Shown: positions 35,156 through 45,427, numbered from the stretch's first letter. The stretch is DNA of 64,000 nt from an uncultured Pseudoteredinibacter sp. (GCF_947500695.1 NZ_CANMSS010000001.1:434001-498000); one strand, 5' to 3'. Notes: a model not told the origin generated them from the letters alone. A program made the numbers and translations.

Positions 35156-36087
35156 GACGGTAGCGCCTGTTTTAGGTAATACTCTGACTCCAGCTCACTG
35201 ACAATAGCCCGTGCTTTGTCCAGCTCAGCCACTAAAGTTTCCCAGCTTGGTAGCGAATTGTCCCATTCAATCAAAGTGGAAACGTTGCCAAGGCGCTGAA
35301 TAGTATTGCGATACAAAGCCCAGCATTCATCAGATACTGCCTGAGAGTGATCGTCGATATAAAAACTGGCTACCTTATCTTGGCTAAAGCCTGCTAGATG
35401 AATTTCTTGTACGGCGTTGAGGTTTATAGATTCGGTCCAGCTAATAGCATCGTGGAGCGGATTACTACTTTGCTTGTTGTGGGCGTTGATCAAGATATTG
35501 TTTAGATCAAGTAGCAGTCCACAGTTGGTTTTTTCGACAAGCTGGTTTAAGAAGTCTGTTTCCATCATTTCATCTTCATCGTACTGAAAATACGAAGATA
35601 GATTTTCAACAAGGATTTGGCGACCTAACTTGTCTTGGACATAGTTAACATTATCGCTCAGCGCCGAAAGCCATTCTCGGTTAAAAGCTAGGGGTAATAG
35701 ATCACCGGTAAATATTGGCTTGGCGTTTGTACCGGATTTAGTAGCGGCCCGGTTAAAGCTTGCATGATCTGATAAAAATAGAGGTTTATGTTCCTGATTT
35801 AATCTTGCGATAGTTTCCATATAGCTATCGCTGGGTCGATCGATTGAACCTAGCCCCATGGCAGTGCAGTGTAAACTCAGCTCGTAATGCTTAGAGATCT
35901 CACGGATAAGCTCAGCACTGGCCCCGCCTGGGGCGAAGAAATTTTCAGTGTGTACTTCCACAAAGTCGATATCAGCGGGACAGGTCAGGGCCTGCTGGTA
36001 ATGCTCGTGACGCAAGCCAATACCAAATAGCTGTGCATCATTAAGCGCTTTTGTTGGATTGCTCGATGATATAGCAGGCCCTAACAT
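35152..36087 (-). CDS. DUF692 multinuclear iron enzyme, BufB/MbnB-like
   Basis: This 311-residue TIM-barrel protein of the DUF692/MbnB family carries conserved metal-ligand blocks: VEVHTENFF, LHCTAMGLGS, FLSDHASF, VENLSSYF, LLLDLNNILINA, EIHLAGF, YIDDHSQAV and LIEWDNSLP. Characterised relatives (MbnB, TglH and bufferin BufB) are non-haem iron oxygenases that modify Cys residues of a precursor peptide. The substrate is most likely the four-Cys peptide encoded 18 bp upstream. The family assignment is firm; the exact chemistry is inferred. Confidence 0.93.
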   Translation of the reverse strand: MLGPAISSSNPTKALNDAQLFGIGLRHEHYQQALTCPADIDFVEVHTENFFAPGGASAELIREISKHYELSLHCTAMGLGSIDRPSDSYMETIARLNQEHKPLFLSDHASFNRAATKSGTNAKPIFTGDLLPLAFNREWLSALSDNVNYVQDKLGRQILVENLSSYFQYDEDEMMETDFLNQLVEKTNCGLLLDLNNILINAHNKQSSNPLHDAISWTESINLNAVQEIHLAGFSQDKVASFYIDDHSQAVSDECWALYRNTIQRLGNVSTLIEWDNSLPSWETLVAELDKARAIVSELESEYYLKQALPS

Positions 36088-36105
36088 GTTTATCTCCCTG
36101 ATCGA

Positions 36106-36387
36106 TTAAGCTTTTTTAGAAGCTTTGTACTTCTCTTTGGCTTCTGCTTTCAGCATACCGCCAAGGTCTACGCAAGTGCCTTTGGCTACGAGCTTCCATT
36201 CACCTGGATCGTTATCAACCTTTGATTGGCCTGCACATGAATGTGTACCAGCTAGGTTGCCACAATCATTTTGGCCAGCTTTGGCAACGCCGTAGCATTT
36301 TTCTTTCGCTGCGGCTTCGCTGACCGGAACCATGGTGGTGGATACTAATGCGGCTAAAGCCGCGCTTGCTAAAATACTCTTGTTCAT
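36106..36387 (-). CDS. BufA-like (DUF2282) bufferin precursor
   Basis: This 93-residue protein has a signal peptide ending near residue 26 (VSEAAA). The mature part has four Cys: C31, C42, C51 and C72, in the contexts [20 protein letters not shown] and KGTC. The C-terminus is Lys-rich. This matches the DUF2282/BufA1 precursor pattern, in which the two central Cys are converted to metal-binding heterocycles by the DUF692/DUF2063 pair before export. The function would be periplasmic copper (or related metal) sequestration. A ribosome-binding site GGAGAA precedes the ATG. It lies between the YHS gene (26 bp) and bufB-like gene (18 bp). Confidence 0.88.
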   Translation of the reverse strand: MNKSILASAALAALVSTTMVPVSEAAAKEKCYGVAKAGQNDCGNLAGTHSCAGQSKVDNDPGEWKLVAKGTCVDLGGMLKAEAKEKYKASKKA

Positions 36388-36413
36388 AGCTATTCTCCGC
36401 TAATGTTGGAAAA

Positions 36414-36893
36414 TTACTCTTCAGCCAAAACTTCAGCGTCTACAGTACGGATGCCATTCCAGTTACGGTAGGCTGTTGTTAGATTGCCGTCGATGTCAGA
36501 AGACCATTTCTTTTGAACATCTTTGTTAAGGTTCAGGTAAAGCTTGTTGTCAACAATTTTCCAAGCGTATGGGTCAACGTCCAATTTCTTATTCAGTGCA
36601 ACACCCATCGCGCAGTAACCACCAAATTGTGGTGCATACTTTTCAGGTGAGGCCTTAAATAGATCGCGGTTGCTCGCACTGCGAAAGTGGAAGATGGCAC
36701 CTTTGTGGGTCGCGGTGTACTTGGTGTTACCTTTGCTAGGCTTGCCTTTCTTAAAGTAAGAAACGGCATCGTAACCACTGATCGCCAGATCGTTTTTGTC
36801 AGCATTGACACCAATATCGGCCGCAAAAGTTAGGCTGCTCATGGCAATAGCTGAAGCGGCAGTTAAGGTTTTTAGTACTCGATTGAATTTCAT
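36414..36893 (-). CDS. Exported YHS-domain protein, first gene of the bufferin-type operon
   Basis: This 159-residue protein has a signal peptide ending near residue 24 (LTFAA) and a YHS-type domain (about 35-125): LAISGYDAVSYF, KGAIFHFRSASNRDLF and FGGYCAMGVA with Cys94. YHS domains are small metal-associated modules found in metal transporters and exported proteins. A GAGGAAATT ribosome-binding site lies directly before the ATG. Location and strand place it at the head of the YHS-bufA-bufB-bufC-bufD transcript, so a metal-related periplasmic role is likely. Confidence 0.85.
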   Translation of the reverse strand: MKFNRVLKTLTAASAIAMSSLTFAADIGVNADKNDLAISGYDAVSYFKKGKPSKGNTKYTATHKGAIFHFRSASNRDLFKASPEKYAPQFGGYCAMGVALNKKLDVDPYAWKIVDNKLYLNLNKDVQKKWSSDIDGNLTTAYRNWNGIRTVDAEVLAEE

Positions 36894-37422
36894 AATTTCC
36901 TCGCTAAGTCTTTAGGTTTTGGCCATCGCTTGGCCTATTAAGCTGTGATGACTCTTCAATCACGGTGACCAGTATAGGTAGGAAAAAATATTAAAATTAA
37001 CCAAACGTACAGAAAAACGAGCCAATCGTTCAGCCTTACAAAGGTTTACTTCGGGCTTATCTTTTGCTTAACAATTGCTTGATTTTACTTTGCGTTGAAT
37101 ATGATGGTGGCTTGTTGCTGTTAGGCTGGAGAGTTATATATTGTAAATGTATAAGCTAATAACAAGCTTATTTGTCTATCTTGGTTTTTGCGAAGTTACT
37201 CTTGTTGGGGTAGCTAATGACTTCGACGCATAGCTAGACCCTGGGTCTTCGCTTGTTGAATTTTAGAAAAGAAGATAATAGTTACGCTGACGCAAGCTTA
37301 TAAATTAATAAAACGATTTAGATAAAGTTAGTTGCAAGCAATATAGCTAAATTGGGGTTTCAGAAGGGTAAGGGGTAAGTTAAAAAGGAAAGGGCGGGCA
37401 GCAAAACTCAGTGCTTATCCTA
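36894..37422. other. Intergenic region upstream of the bufferin-type operon
   Basis: No convincing ORF. Near the operon start are two inverted repeats: GGCCA/TGGCC at 36921-36935 and GTGAT/ATCAC at 36945-36963. An 11-mer AAACGAGCCAA (37015-37025) is repeated on the opposite strand at 57934-57944. The part next to the AraC gene is AT-rich and featureless. Confidence 0.4.
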
Positions 37423-38244
37423 TTAAGCGCTGAGCTTCTCTTTAAGCCATTCTTTAGGGCTGATACCATAGCGCTTGCGAAACACCCTGCTGAGCGCTGA
37501 TGCATGCTCGTAACCCACTTCATGGGCCACCAGGCTCACCGGTTTATTGTTAATTAGAAGTTCTTGGGCCTTAACTAATCGTATTTCGGTAAGATATTCA
37601 TTAGGCGTCTTGCCTACAGTATCTTTAAATAAGGTGGCAAACTTAGAGCGTGACATGCTTGCCGTCGCTGCCATGCTATCTAGGTTCCAACTATCTGACG
37701 GGGCTTTTTGAATGGCTGCTATTAGTTTGGATAACTGTGGGTGCACCAAGGCTGAAAGAATCCCGTGGACTACAAGCCCCTTTTCAGTAACATGTCGGAG
37801 AATCTGGATAAAAATAATGTCGCTAAGTTTGTCCAGCATCATTTGTTTTCCGGGCGTCTCTTGGAAAGCTTCTTCAAACAGCCAGTTTGCAGCGCGTTGA
37901 AGATGCTGGTGGCTGGCGCCATCAAAATAAATAAAGCGTGGTAGAGAGTTAACGAACTTTTCTTGTCCCTGCCCAAAATGAATTTTGGCGCAGACCAGTT
38001 CAGCGTTTTCACTATCGCCTACGGAAAGTCGGTGATTAGATTTGCTAGGGATGAAAATAACAGATGGACGATCTAGAAATATTTTGTGCCCATCCTCAGT
38101 AACAATGTTTAAAGTTCCTGATTTCAAGACATGTAAATGCCCGCAGCTGTTGTCGCCGATGGATTGCAAGCCGCAAAGCTGACCACTGAAAAACACCTCT
38201 GTATTGAAGTCGATTAAACCCGCCGTTTCACTAAGCTGATCCAT
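37423..38244 (-). CDS. AraC-family transcriptional regulator with cupin sensor domain
   Basis: This 273-residue protein has an N-terminal cupin-like sensor (about 1-140; CGHLHVLKSGTLNIV, RPSVIFIPSKSNHRL) and a C-terminal double helix-turn-helix (about 170-270; LDSMAATASMSRSKFATLF and VSLVAHEVGYEHASALSRVF). This is the AraC cupin_6 type. It is on the same strand as, and upstream of, the bufferin-type operon but separated by 529 bp, so control of that operon is possible yet unproven. The ligand is unknown. Confidence 0.88.
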   Translation of the reverse strand: MDQLSETAGLIDFNTEVFFSGQLCGLQSIGDNSCGHLHVLKSGTLNIVTEDGHKIFLDRPSVIFIPSKSNHRLSVGDSENAELVCAKIHFGQGQEKFVNSLPRFIYFDGASHQHLQRAANWLFEEAFQETPGKQMMLDKLSDIIFIQILRHVTEKGLVVHGILSALVHPQLSKLIAAIQKAPSDSWNLDSMAATASMSRSKFATLFKDTVGKTPNEYLTEIRLVKAQELLINNKPVSLVAHEVGYEHASALSRVFRKRYGISPKEWLKEKLSA

Positions 38245-38608
38245 ACTTAAAGCTTCTTATCATTGATGGTGGGCGTACTGTGCGTCTTTACATTGCTTGA
38301 ATCAAGGTTGATAAACAAAACTTGATAATCAACAAGTGGGCTTTACTCAGGATTTTGAGGGCTCACAGTTTTCTGTGTTTAAAGCCCTAAAAACCGCGAA
38401 TTTTTGCTGGCGGTGTTGGCTTATAAGCGTATAGTTTATAGGTAAAAGGGCAATAGCTTGATGCCCGAGAAGTGGATGTTTCTGAACTCTATAGCTGATA
38501 GATCGGCTGGACGAAGCTTCACAGCTGCCGATCTACCACTATAAGCGAGCAGCTCTATGAGTTGCTGATATGATGTTATTGATAATGGATTGTACAGATT
38601 TCCAAAAG
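38245..38608. other. Intergenic region between metH and the AraC gene
   Basis: No supported ORF. A 9-bp perfect inverted repeat TAGATCGGC (38499-38507) / GCCGATCTA (38527-38535) with a 19-bp loop is the main structure. It may be part of the 3' region of metH or an operator of the AraC gene. Confidence 0.4.
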
Positions 38609-38627
38609 CTGGCCTTTAATAGGCCAG
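38609..38627 (-). terminator. Possible terminator overlapping the metH stop codon
   Basis: CTGGCCT / AGGCCAG 7-bp stem with a 5-nt loop, followed on the - strand by CTTTTGG. The stop codon of metH is inside the hairpin. The T-run is short, so termination may be weak. Confidence 0.5.
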
Positions 38628-41600
38628 ATTAGGTCGTATCCATTTTTCAATGTCTTCCTGCTTAAGATCTCGGCGCTGCGCTATTGATTGCACCTGATCT
38701 TCCTGGATTTTGCCAACATTAAAGTACTTACTTTCTGGGTTGGCAAAATACCAGCCGGATACTGAGGCAGCGGGAGTCATGGCGAAATGCGTACTGAGCT
38801 CTACGCCAATATTTTCTTGGGCATTTAGTAGTTCGAAGAGAAACTCCTTTTCGCTATGATCCGGACAGGCAGGGTAGCCAGGAGCAGGGCGTATGCCTTG
38901 GTACTTCTCCTTGATAATCTCTTCATTGCTAAGCTGCTCATCGGCTTGATAGCCCCAAAACTCTTTACGAACCCGCTGGTGCATATGTTCAGCAAAGGCT
39001 TCGGCCATACGATCTGCCAAGGCCTTAACCATAATTGCCGAGTAGTCGTCACCATTACTTTCGTATTCTTTGGCAAGGGCTTCAGCGCCTAGGCCGGTGG
39101 TCACACAAAATCCACCTATATAATCTTGCTTGCCGCTATCTTCGGGGGCGATAAAGTCCGCTAGGCTCAATAGTGGTGGCTCCGCCACATCCCTAGTCGC
39201 TTTAATAGCCTGTTGGCGAATAGGCTGAATGTTGCCCAAAACCTTGCCGGCTTCGTCGCTAATCTGAATGTCTTCTTGATTGACTTGATTGGCTGGCCAA
39301 ATACCGATAACGCCCTTCGCTTGTAGCTGTTTTTTCTCGATTAACTCTTTAAGCATCTTTTGCGCGTCGGCAAATAGGCTGGTGGCCGCTTCGCCAACGA
39401 TTTCATCCTCTAGAATAGCGGGATATTTTCCAGCCAAATCCCATGAGATAAAGAAAGGTGTCCAGTCGATGGCGTCGACAAGCTCTTCTAATGGGTAGTC
39501 ATCAAATACTTGGGTCCCGACCAGCTTTGGAGTAACCGGTGTAAAGGCATCCCAGTCTATCTGTAAGCCGCGACCTTTACTTTCTTCATAGCTGATTTGT
39601 TTGCCCTTGGGTTTGCGGTTAGCGGTACGTTCGCGAACTTTTACGTACTCACTTTTAATATCATCAATATAGCTTTCTTTGTTCTTAGACAATAACTTGC
39701 TAGCGACACCTACCGCTCGCGAAGCGTCCGCAACATAAATAGCTTGATCAAGATCGAACTCGGGATCAATTTTGACGGCGGTGTGGGCTTTTGATGTTGT
39801 CGCTCCGCCAATCAGCAATGGTTTTTGAATATTCTGTCGCTGCATCTCTTTGGCAACGGTAACCATTTCATCAAGCGATGGAGTAATAAGACCTGATAAA
39901 CCGATAATGTCGCAGTTTTCTTCGATCGCTGTTTTCAAGATGTCTTCGCAGGGCACCATGACGCCGAGATCAATCACCTCAAAGTTATTACACTGCAATA
40001 CCACGCCAACAATATTTTTTCCGATATCGTGCACGTCACCCTTAACGGTGGCCATGAGAATACGGCCATTGCTCTTTGCGCCTTCGTCTTTTTCATCTTC
40101 AATATAGGGCTGCAAATAGGCTACTGATTGCTTCATGACTCGGGCGGATTTTACCACCTGCGGAAGAAACATCTTACCTTGGCCGAATAAGTCACCGACA
40201 ACATTCATGCCGTCCATCAGTGGGCCTTCGATAACATCGAGAGGTCGCGTGCTGGCGATGCGAGCTTCTTCGGTATCTTCCTCAATAAAATTGTTTATGC
40301 CTTTTACAAGGGCATGCTCCAAACGTTTGCTTACCGGCCAGTCGCGCCATTCTAGGTTCTCTGTTTTTGCGCCACTGCTGCCATCACCACGATACTTATC
40401 GGCGATTTCAAGTAAGGCTTCGGTAGCTTCCTCGCTACGGTTGAGGATTACGTCTTCAACTTTATCTTTTAGTTCTTGCGGCAAGTCATCGTAAACGGCG
40501 AGCTGGCCAGCATTCACAATGCCCATGTTTAGACCGGCTTTAATGGCGTAATATAAAAATACGGAGTGAATCGCTTCGCGTACTGGGTTATTTCCCCTAA
40601 AAGAGAATGAAACATTACTTACGCCACCAGAAACACCGGCGTGAGGAAGGTTTTCACGAATCCACCGTGCCGCCTCAATGAAATCGACGGCGTAGTTATT
40701 GTGCTCTTCAATGCCGGTGGCAACAGCAAAAATGTTTGGATCAAAAATAATATCTTCGGGTGGAAAGCCTACTTGATCGACCAGTACTCGGTAACTGCGT
40801 TCGCAGATTTCAATTTTCCGAGCAAGGCTGTCGGCCTGTCCCTCTGTATCAAAGGCCATTACAACAACAGCGGCGCCGTAGCGCATGCAAAGTTTTGCCT
40901 TGGCAATAAAGTCTTCTTCGCCTTCTTTTAAACTGATCGAGTTAACGACGGCTTTACCCTGTATGCATTTTAAGCCAGCTTCGATAACCTCCCATTTAGA
41001 CGAGTCCACCATGATAGGTACGCGGGAAATATCAGGTTCACTAGCTATCAGGTTTAAAAATTTCACCATGGCCGCTTCGGCATCCAGCATGCCTTCGTCC
41101 ATATTGATGTCGATAATTTGCGCGCCGTTTTCTACCTGCTCTTGGGCAACCTCTAGAGCGGTGTCATAATCTTCTTCAATAATCAGGCGTTTAAAGCGCG
41201 CAGATCCGGTGACATTACAACGCTCGCCGACATTAACGAACAAAGAGCTTTTCTCGATATTGAATGGCTCCAAACCAGCTAAGCGGCAGGCAACATCAAG
41301 TTCTGGAATTTTACGAGCTGGATGTTTGGCAACTGCAACGGCGATAGCCTTAATATGTGCGGGCGTTGTACCGCAGCAACCACCAATGATATTTACAAAG
41401 CCGCTGGCTGCAAACTCTTCAACGACTGTCGCCATTTCTTCTGGCGTTTCATCGTATTCACCAAATTCATTAGGTAAGCCGGCATTAGGATGCGCCGAGA
41501 CGAAACAGTTGGCAACCCGAGAAAGCTCTTTTAGGTAAGGGCGCAGCTCATCGGCACCGAGTGCACAGTTCAATCCTATTGAGATAGGTTTGGCGTGAGC

Positions 41601-42308
41601 TAAGGAGTTGTAAAAGGCTTCTGTAGTTTGTCCAGAAAGGGTGCGGCCAGATGCATCGGTAATCGTACCCGAGATCATAATAGGTAAGCTTTGGCCGACT
41701 TCCTCAAAATATTCCTGTACCGCAAACACCGCAGCTTTGGCGTTTAGGGTATCAAAGATGGTTTCAATCAAGATAAGATCAGCGCCACCGGCGATAAGCC
41801 CGGAAACCGCTTCGCGATAGTTCTCAACTAATTGGTCAAAGGTCACATTACGGGCGGACGGGTCATTTACATCGGGTGATATTGAGCAGGTGCGGCTGGT
41901 AGGGCCAATCACCCCAGCAACATAGCGTGGACGGTCAGGTGTTTTGGCCGTCATGGCATCGGCGGCTTCGCGTGCTACTTTCGCCGACGCTAGGTTGATC
42001 TCATAAGCCAGCTCTTCCATTTGGTAGTCGGCCATCGAAACCTGGGTGGCATTAAAGGTATTGGTCTCAATAATGTCGGCACCGGCTTCCAAGTAGGCCG
42101 TGTGGATGTCTCGAATAATATCTGGCTGGGTGATCGAAAGCAGGTCATTGTTACCGGCCACGTCCATATGGTAATCCGCAAAGCGCTCACCGCGATAATC
42201 AGCTTCTTGCAGCTTGTAGCCTTGAATCATGGTGCCCATACCGCCATCCAGCATCAGGATACGATCTTGCAGTTGTTCTCGAATATCAGGGCGTGGGCTT
42301 TGACTCAT
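38616..42308 (-). CDS. metH: Cobalamin-dependent methionine synthase
   Basis: This 1230-residue protein is full length for MetH. The homocysteine-binding Zn domain is about 12-330, with C248, C311 and C312 as zinc ligands ([15 protein letters not shown]). The methyltetrahydrofolate domain is about 355-615 ([28 protein letters not shown]). The cobalamin domain is about 660-900, with the lower-ligand motif [11 protein letters not shown] near residue 760. The C-terminal reactivation domain binds S-adenosylmethionine ([15 protein letters not shown]). It transfers a methyl group from methyltetrahydrofolate to homocysteine in the cytoplasm. It is a single-gene transcript divergent from nfuA. Confidence 0.98.
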   Translation of the reverse strand: MSQSPRPDIREQLQDRILMLDGGMGTMIQGYKLQEADYRGERFADYHMDVAGNNDLLSITQPDIIRDIHTAYLEAGADIIETNTFNATQVSMADYQMEELAYEINLASAKVAREAADAMTAKTPDRPRYVAGVIGPTSRTCSISPDVNDPSARNVTFDQLVENYREAVSGLIAGGADLILIETIFDTLNAKAAVFAVQEYFEEVGQSLPIMISGTITDASGRTLSGQTTEAFYNSLAHAKPISIGLNCALGADELRPYLKELSRVANCFVSAHPNAGLPNEFGEYDETPEEMATVVEEFAASGFVNIIGGCCGTTPAHIKAIAVAVAKHPARKIPELDVACRLAGLEPFNIEKSSLFVNVGERCNVTGSARFKRLIIEEDYDTALEVAQEQVENGAQIIDINMDEGMLDAEAAMVKFLNLIASEPDISRVPIMVDSSKWEVIEAGLKCIQGKAVVNSISLKEGEEDFIAKAKLCMRYGAAVVVMAFDTEGQADSLARKIEICERSYRVLVDQVGFPPEDIIFDPNIFAVATGIEEHNNYAVDFIEAARWIRENLPHAGVSGGVSNVSFSFRGNNPVREAIHSVFLYYAIKAGLNMGIVNAGQLAVYDDLPQELKDKVEDVILNRSEEATEALLEIADKYRGDGSSGAKTENLEWRDWPVSKRLEHALVKGINNFIEEDTEEARIASTRPLDVIEGPLMDGMNVVGDLFGQGKMFLPQVVKSARVMKQSVAYLQPYIEDEKDEGAKSNGRILMATVKGDVHDIGKNIVGVVLQCNNFEVIDLGVMVPCEDILKTAIEENCDIIGLSGLITPSLDEMVTVAKEMQRQNIQKPLLIGGATTSKAHTAVKIDPEFDLDQAIYVADASRAVGVASKLLSKNKESYIDDIKSEYVKVRERTANRKPKGKQISYEESKGRGLQIDWDAFTPVTPKLVGTQVFDDYPLEELVDAIDWTPFFISWDLAGKYPAILEDEIVGEAATSLFADAQKMLKELIEKKQLQAKGVIGIWPANQVNQEDIQISDEAGKVLGNIQPIRQQAIKATRDVAEPPLLSLADFIAPEDSGKQDYIGGFCVTTGLGAEALAKEYESNGDDYSAIMVKALADRMAEAFAEHMHQRVRKEFWGYQADEQLSNEEIIKEKYQGIRPAPGYPACPDHSEKEFLFELLNAQENIGVELSTHFAMTPAASVSGWYFANPESKYFNVGKIQEDQVQSIAQRRDLKQEDIEKWIRPNLAY

Positions 42309-42695
42309 GGTTTCATTCCTTCTTGCTTCGGCGCTACAGCTGGTTCAAGTAGTGGTTTAAACCAGTTGGGCCAGGCGCTACATTTGTTATATGCCACAAT
42401 GACTAGTTAATGCTATGGCTAGTATTGGCTTGTTCTTAACTATAATTCTTAAAGATAGACCTAAAAGAAAATTCATATAGCCTCGCATTATACCTATATC
42501 AAAATATTTCGATATAGATTTTGAATTCTAAGCTTATTCATATATTGAGGCTGTTTGATTGCCGCGCCGTACTACATTGCAGGGCATATAAATTTGTCTT
42601 AGCGCTAAACCCACTTCACACACAAGGTTTTTATATTAGCGTTCATGATTTAGAATAACCGACCTGTGAATTAAGGTATTTAAAGAGCCTGTTAT
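42309..42695. promoter_or_regulatory. Divergent metH / nfuA regulatory region
   Basis: In the metH leader, a 9-bp direct repeat GGCGCTACA occurs at 42330-42338 and 42374-42382. Between the copies lie the 12-bp perfect palindrome TGGTTTAAACCA (42353-42364) and an overlapping hairpin CTGGTT/AACCAG (42340-42345 / 42360-42365). Nearer the middle is CTATATC/GATATAG (42494-42500 / 42511-42517). I see no cobalamin, SAM or SAH riboswitch consensus. Confidence 0.45.
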
Positions 42696-43295
42696 ATGAG
42701 TGATACGCCTGTAGTCGATGTGGATTTTACCCCTTCAGCCCAAAGCTATTTAGCTGAATTATTGTCAAAGCAAGACGGTGAGGGCATTGGTATTCGCATG
42801 TTTGTATCAAACCCAGGGACGCCACAAGCGGAAACCTGCATAGCTTATTGTCGTCCCGGAGAAGAACAGGAAGGTGATATCCAAGTTCCTTTGGATGGTT
42901 TTACCGCGCATTTCGAGGCGCGCTCGATACCTTTCCTAGCCGAAGCTAAGGTTGATTACTCGGCGGATAAGATGGGCGGCCAGCTCACGATTCGAGCGCC
43001 TAATTCAAAAATGCCTAATGTTACCGACGACAGTCCATTAGAAGATAAGATTAACTACATCTTATTCAACGATATCAATCCGGGCTTGGCTTCTCATGGT
43101 GGTGAAGTGAGCTTGATTGAGATTACCGATGATAACTACGCAGTATTGCGCTTTGGTGGTGGCTGCCAGGGCTGTGCCTCAGTGGATATGACCCTAAAAG
43201 ATGGTGTTGAAGGCACTTTAAAAGCTAAGCTGCCAGAGCTTGCTGGTGTTCGCGATATCACTGACCACAGTGACCGTTCTCAAGCTTACTATTAA
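42696..43295 (+). CDS. nfuA: Fe-S biogenesis carrier protein NfuA
   Basis: This 199-residue protein combines a degenerate A-type N-terminal domain (about 8-105) with a Nfu domain (about 115-195). The Nfu CxxC is C157-x-x-C160 in [10 protein letters not shown], preceded by the family motif [13 protein letters not shown]. NfuA holds a 4Fe-4S cluster at a dimer interface and delivers it to apoproteins, especially under stress. It is a single-gene unit; the next gene to the right is on the other strand. A multihaem/Fe-S-rich cell would need it, but no specific link to the electron-transfer cluster is shown. Confidence 0.97.
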   Translation: MSDTPVVDVDFTPSAQSYLAELLSKQDGEGIGIRMFVSNPGTPQAETCIAYCRPGEEQEGDIQVPLDGFTAHFEARSIPFLAEAKVDYSADKMGGQLTIRAPNSKMPNVTDDSPLEDKINYILFNDINPGLASHGGEVSLIEITDDNYAVLRFGGGCQGCASVDMTLKDGVEGTLKAKLPELAGVRDITDHSDRSQAYY

Positions 43296-43402
43296 GCAGC
43301 ATCCTTGCTAAGTTCCTTCCAGCTTAACACTTTAGGATGCTCCCAAAGCCAATGCCAAGCAGAGGCTTTGGGGCCTGCGTCAAAGCTTCTTAGTTACTTC
43401 AG

Positions 43403-43585
43403 CTAACTTAAAGGCACTAAAAATAGCCAAGATTCCCCGCTATCTAAATCGTGCATTACATTATCAACGACAAACTGCTCACCCTCTAAAACCAGTTGTT
43501 CACCAATGGTAACTGGGTTTCGAAATAGCTGGTCTTCATAGCTGTAGCTATCTTCTTTGCTGACATGTAGGTGGTAGATGTACAC
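43403..43585 (-). CDS. Small uncharacterised protein (60 residues)
   Basis: The product is MYIYHLHVSKEDSYSYEDQL and so on, ending FLVPLS, with no signal peptide, membrane segment or Cys. It reads like a small beta-strand protein (VTIGEQLVLEGEQFVVDNV, then a GESWLFLVPL strand). It begins 3 bp downstream of the ModA-like gene on the same strand, so it is probably co-transcribed. I do not recognise the family. Confidence 0.6.
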   Translation of the reverse strand: MYIYHLHVSKEDSYSYEDQLFRNPVTIGEQLVLEGEQFVVDNVMHDLDSGESWLFLVPLS

Positions 43586-43588
43586 AAA

Positions 43589-44407
43589 TTACTCCTTGAG
43601 ATCTAAATTCCTGTCAAAATCTTTTGAGTCGGAATAGGGGATACTGTAGCCGTGTGACTCAATAATCTGCTGCGCCTTAGGTGTTTGTAAAAATCGCCAA
43701 AAAGCCGTGGCCGACAGCTTGTTGCTGCTGCGCTTAAGTAAAACGGCGTCTTGTAAAATGGCCGGGTGCAACTGCTTGGGGACTTGCCAGGCATTATTAC
43801 GATCTTCTGTTTGCAAGCTCAACCATTGAGATTTGGCAATAAAACCCGCGTCTACTTGGCCTGCTTGAGTAAAGTGGTAGGCTTGGGCAATGTTTTCACC
43901 TTGTATCTGTACTATGTTGCCCGCCTTGTTCGGCTTTGCTTCATTGGCAAGCTTTGCTAAAACACTGCTCGCAGCTTTGCCATAGGGGGCGAGTTTGGGG
44001 TTGGCTAGGGCAATTTTTCCTGCTTCCCGCTTAAGAAACTCGACACTCAGCTTCTTATTCCGATGCTCGGCATGGCTAGACCATAGTACTAGGGCGCCCT
44101 CAGCATAGCTAAATTGACTATCCGCGAGTGCAAATCCTTCGGCAACTAGCTGTTTTGGGCGAAGCTGATCTGCAGATAGAAATATATCAAAAGGCGCGCC
44201 GTGCCGAATTTGGGCGGCGATCTTGCCGCTAGAGCCCAATACAAAGCGAACTTTGTGGCCGCTTTCTTTGCTGAATTCTTGCCCTATCTGTCGCGCGCTA
44301 TGGGCAAAGTTTGAGGCTACAGCAACGGTTAGTGTCGCTGAGTAAGTTTTTGAAATACTGTTAATAAACAAAAAGATGGAGAATAAAGCTAGAATTAGCT
44401 TCACCAC
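43589..44407 (-). CDS. ModA-like molybdate/oxyanion-binding periplasmic protein
   Basis: This 272-residue protein has a signal peptide ending near residue 23 (SKTYSA) and then the ModA pattern: LTVAVASNFAHSARQIGQEF, VRFVLGSSGKIAAQI, GAPFDIFLSADQLRP and IALANPKLAPYGKAASSVL. The Ser clusters (SNF, GSSGK) form the oxyanion site in ModA. No modB or modC gene is adjacent, so the permease must be elsewhere or the protein has another role. It is followed by a 60-residue small gene on the same strand. Confidence 0.85.
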   Translation of the reverse strand: MVKLILALFSIFLFINSISKTYSATLTVAVASNFAHSARQIGQEFSKESGHKVRFVLGSSGKIAAQIRHGAPFDIFLSADQLRPKQLVAEGFALADSQFSYAEGALVLWSSHAEHRNKKLSVEFLKREAGKIALANPKLAPYGKAASSVLAKLANEAKPNKAGNIVQIQGENIAQAYHFTQAGQVDAGFIAKSQWLSLQTEDRNNAWQVPKQLHPAILQDAVLLKRSSNKLSATAFWRFLQTPKAQQIIESHGYSIPYSDSKDFDRNLDLKE

Positions 44408-44523
44408 AAGAACCCCCGAATATTTAGTCTCCTTAAAGTAACAAATTCAGGCATCTTTTGCAGTAAGTTATAGAATAAAAGCTGTAGTGAGCTGCTGTCG
44501 TTGTGGAAGTGGAATCTAAGGAT

Positions 44524-44550
44524 AAAAAAGCCGCCTATAATACAGGCGGC
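44524..44550 (-). terminator. Intrinsic terminator of the azoreductase gene
   Basis: Read on the - strand: GCCGCC stem, 9-nt loop, GGCGGC, then a run of T (44524-44529). It lies about 130 bp past the azoR-like stop codon. Confidence 0.85.
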
Positions 44551-44676
44551 GCAAGGGTCTTAGGGTGTTCTCTATTACTTAATAACTTAGATCATATATC
44601 TGGCATATGCAAAAGTGATTGATGAAGCAAACGACTTTTTTCACACTTTCACATCAAATTATGATGTGTGTTTCGC

Positions 44677-45255
44677 TTATTTCGCCAGCAGAGCATCAAT
44701 TTGGCGCTCTCCGTCACTTAACACTTCGGCTTGCGAGCCCTTTGAGCCACTTGCATCGATGTGATGTATTTCCTTAACGCCAATAAAACGGCATACCTGC
44801 TCGATATAAGTGCTGCAATGATCATAGCTACTGCCTACGGGCGTGCCGCCAGTTGCGGTGATGATATAGGCCTTCTCTATATTACAGAGGCCTTGTGGAC
44901 CTTGCTCTGTATAGTGAAAGGTCTTGCCCGCAACACAAATGGCATCAATCCAAAGCTTTAAATAGCTCGAAACGCTGAAGTTGTACATGCTGGCGCCAAT
45001 AATCAGAGTGTCAGCTTGCTTTAATTCGGCAATCAAATTGTTCGATAGCCCCACAAAGCTACTTAGGCTGGTATTTCCGTTATCAGTTCCATCTTTAAAG
45101 GCCATCAAGTCCTCGGCGCTTGGCAGGCTAACGGGGTTTGACACGAGGTCACGGTACACCGTTGGCTTATCCAGCTTAGCCGCAAGGTATTGGCCTAGCT
45201 TGCGACTGTTGGAACCTGTTAAGTTAGCGCTGCTATCGATGTGTAAAGCTGTCAT
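44677..45255 (-). CDS. azoR: FMN-dependent NADH azoreductase (AzoR family)
   Basis: This 192-residue flavodoxin-fold protein has the AzoR pattern: IDSSANLTGSNSRKLGQYL (phosphate loop for FMN), IIGASMYNFSVSSYLKLWID (isoalloxazine site), GKTFHYTEQGPQGL and ITATGGTPVGS. The family reduces quinones and azo compounds with NAD(P)H in a ping-pong mechanism, protecting against electrophilic quinones. It is divergent from a LysR regulator, with an operator-like palindrome in between, so quinone- or electrophile-responsive control is plausible. Confidence 0.93.
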   Translation of the reverse strand: MTALHIDSSANLTGSNSRKLGQYLAAKLDKPTVYRDLVSNPVSLPSAEDLMAFKDGTDNGNTSLSSFVGLSNNLIAELKQADTLIIGASMYNFSVSSYLKLWIDAICVAGKTFHYTEQGPQGLCNIEKAYIITATGGTPVGSSYDHCSTYIEQVCRFIGVKEIHHIDASGSKGSQAEVLSDGERQIDALLAK

Positions 45256-45276
45256 TTTTAAGCCCTGTATCCAATT

Positions 45277-45289
45277 AATTGTTCAAATT
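45277..45289. promoter_or_regulatory. Second LysR-type half-site near azoR
   Basis: AATTGTTCAAATT lies just upstream of the azoR start codon. It contains TGTTCAAATT, nearly the inverted form of the palindrome at 45413-45427, which reads TGTTCAATTT on the - strand. Confidence 0.4.
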
Positions 45290-45412
45290 CGTTTTTGATT
45301 TATTAAGCTTGTTTCGCAGGACGTGTCTTGAGGTTGCGCCCTGCAATAAACTGTTAAGAAGTATTTTATGGATTGACAGTTTTTTAATAAGCGGTAAATT
45401 CTGCATAAAACC

Positions 45413-45427
45413 TTCAATTAAATTGAA
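45413..45427. promoter_or_regulatory. LysR-type operator candidate, perfect 15-bp palindrome
   Basis: TTCAATT-A-AATTGAA is a perfect 7-1-7 palindrome with the T-N11-A form of LysR boxes. It ends 8 bp before the LysR start codon, consistent with autoregulation and control of the divergent azoreductase. Confidence 0.65.

Noticed and set aside
42309..42695. Cobalamin, SAM or SAH riboswitch in the metH leader
   Set aside because: None of the conserved cores was found by eye; the repeats seen do not fit these families.
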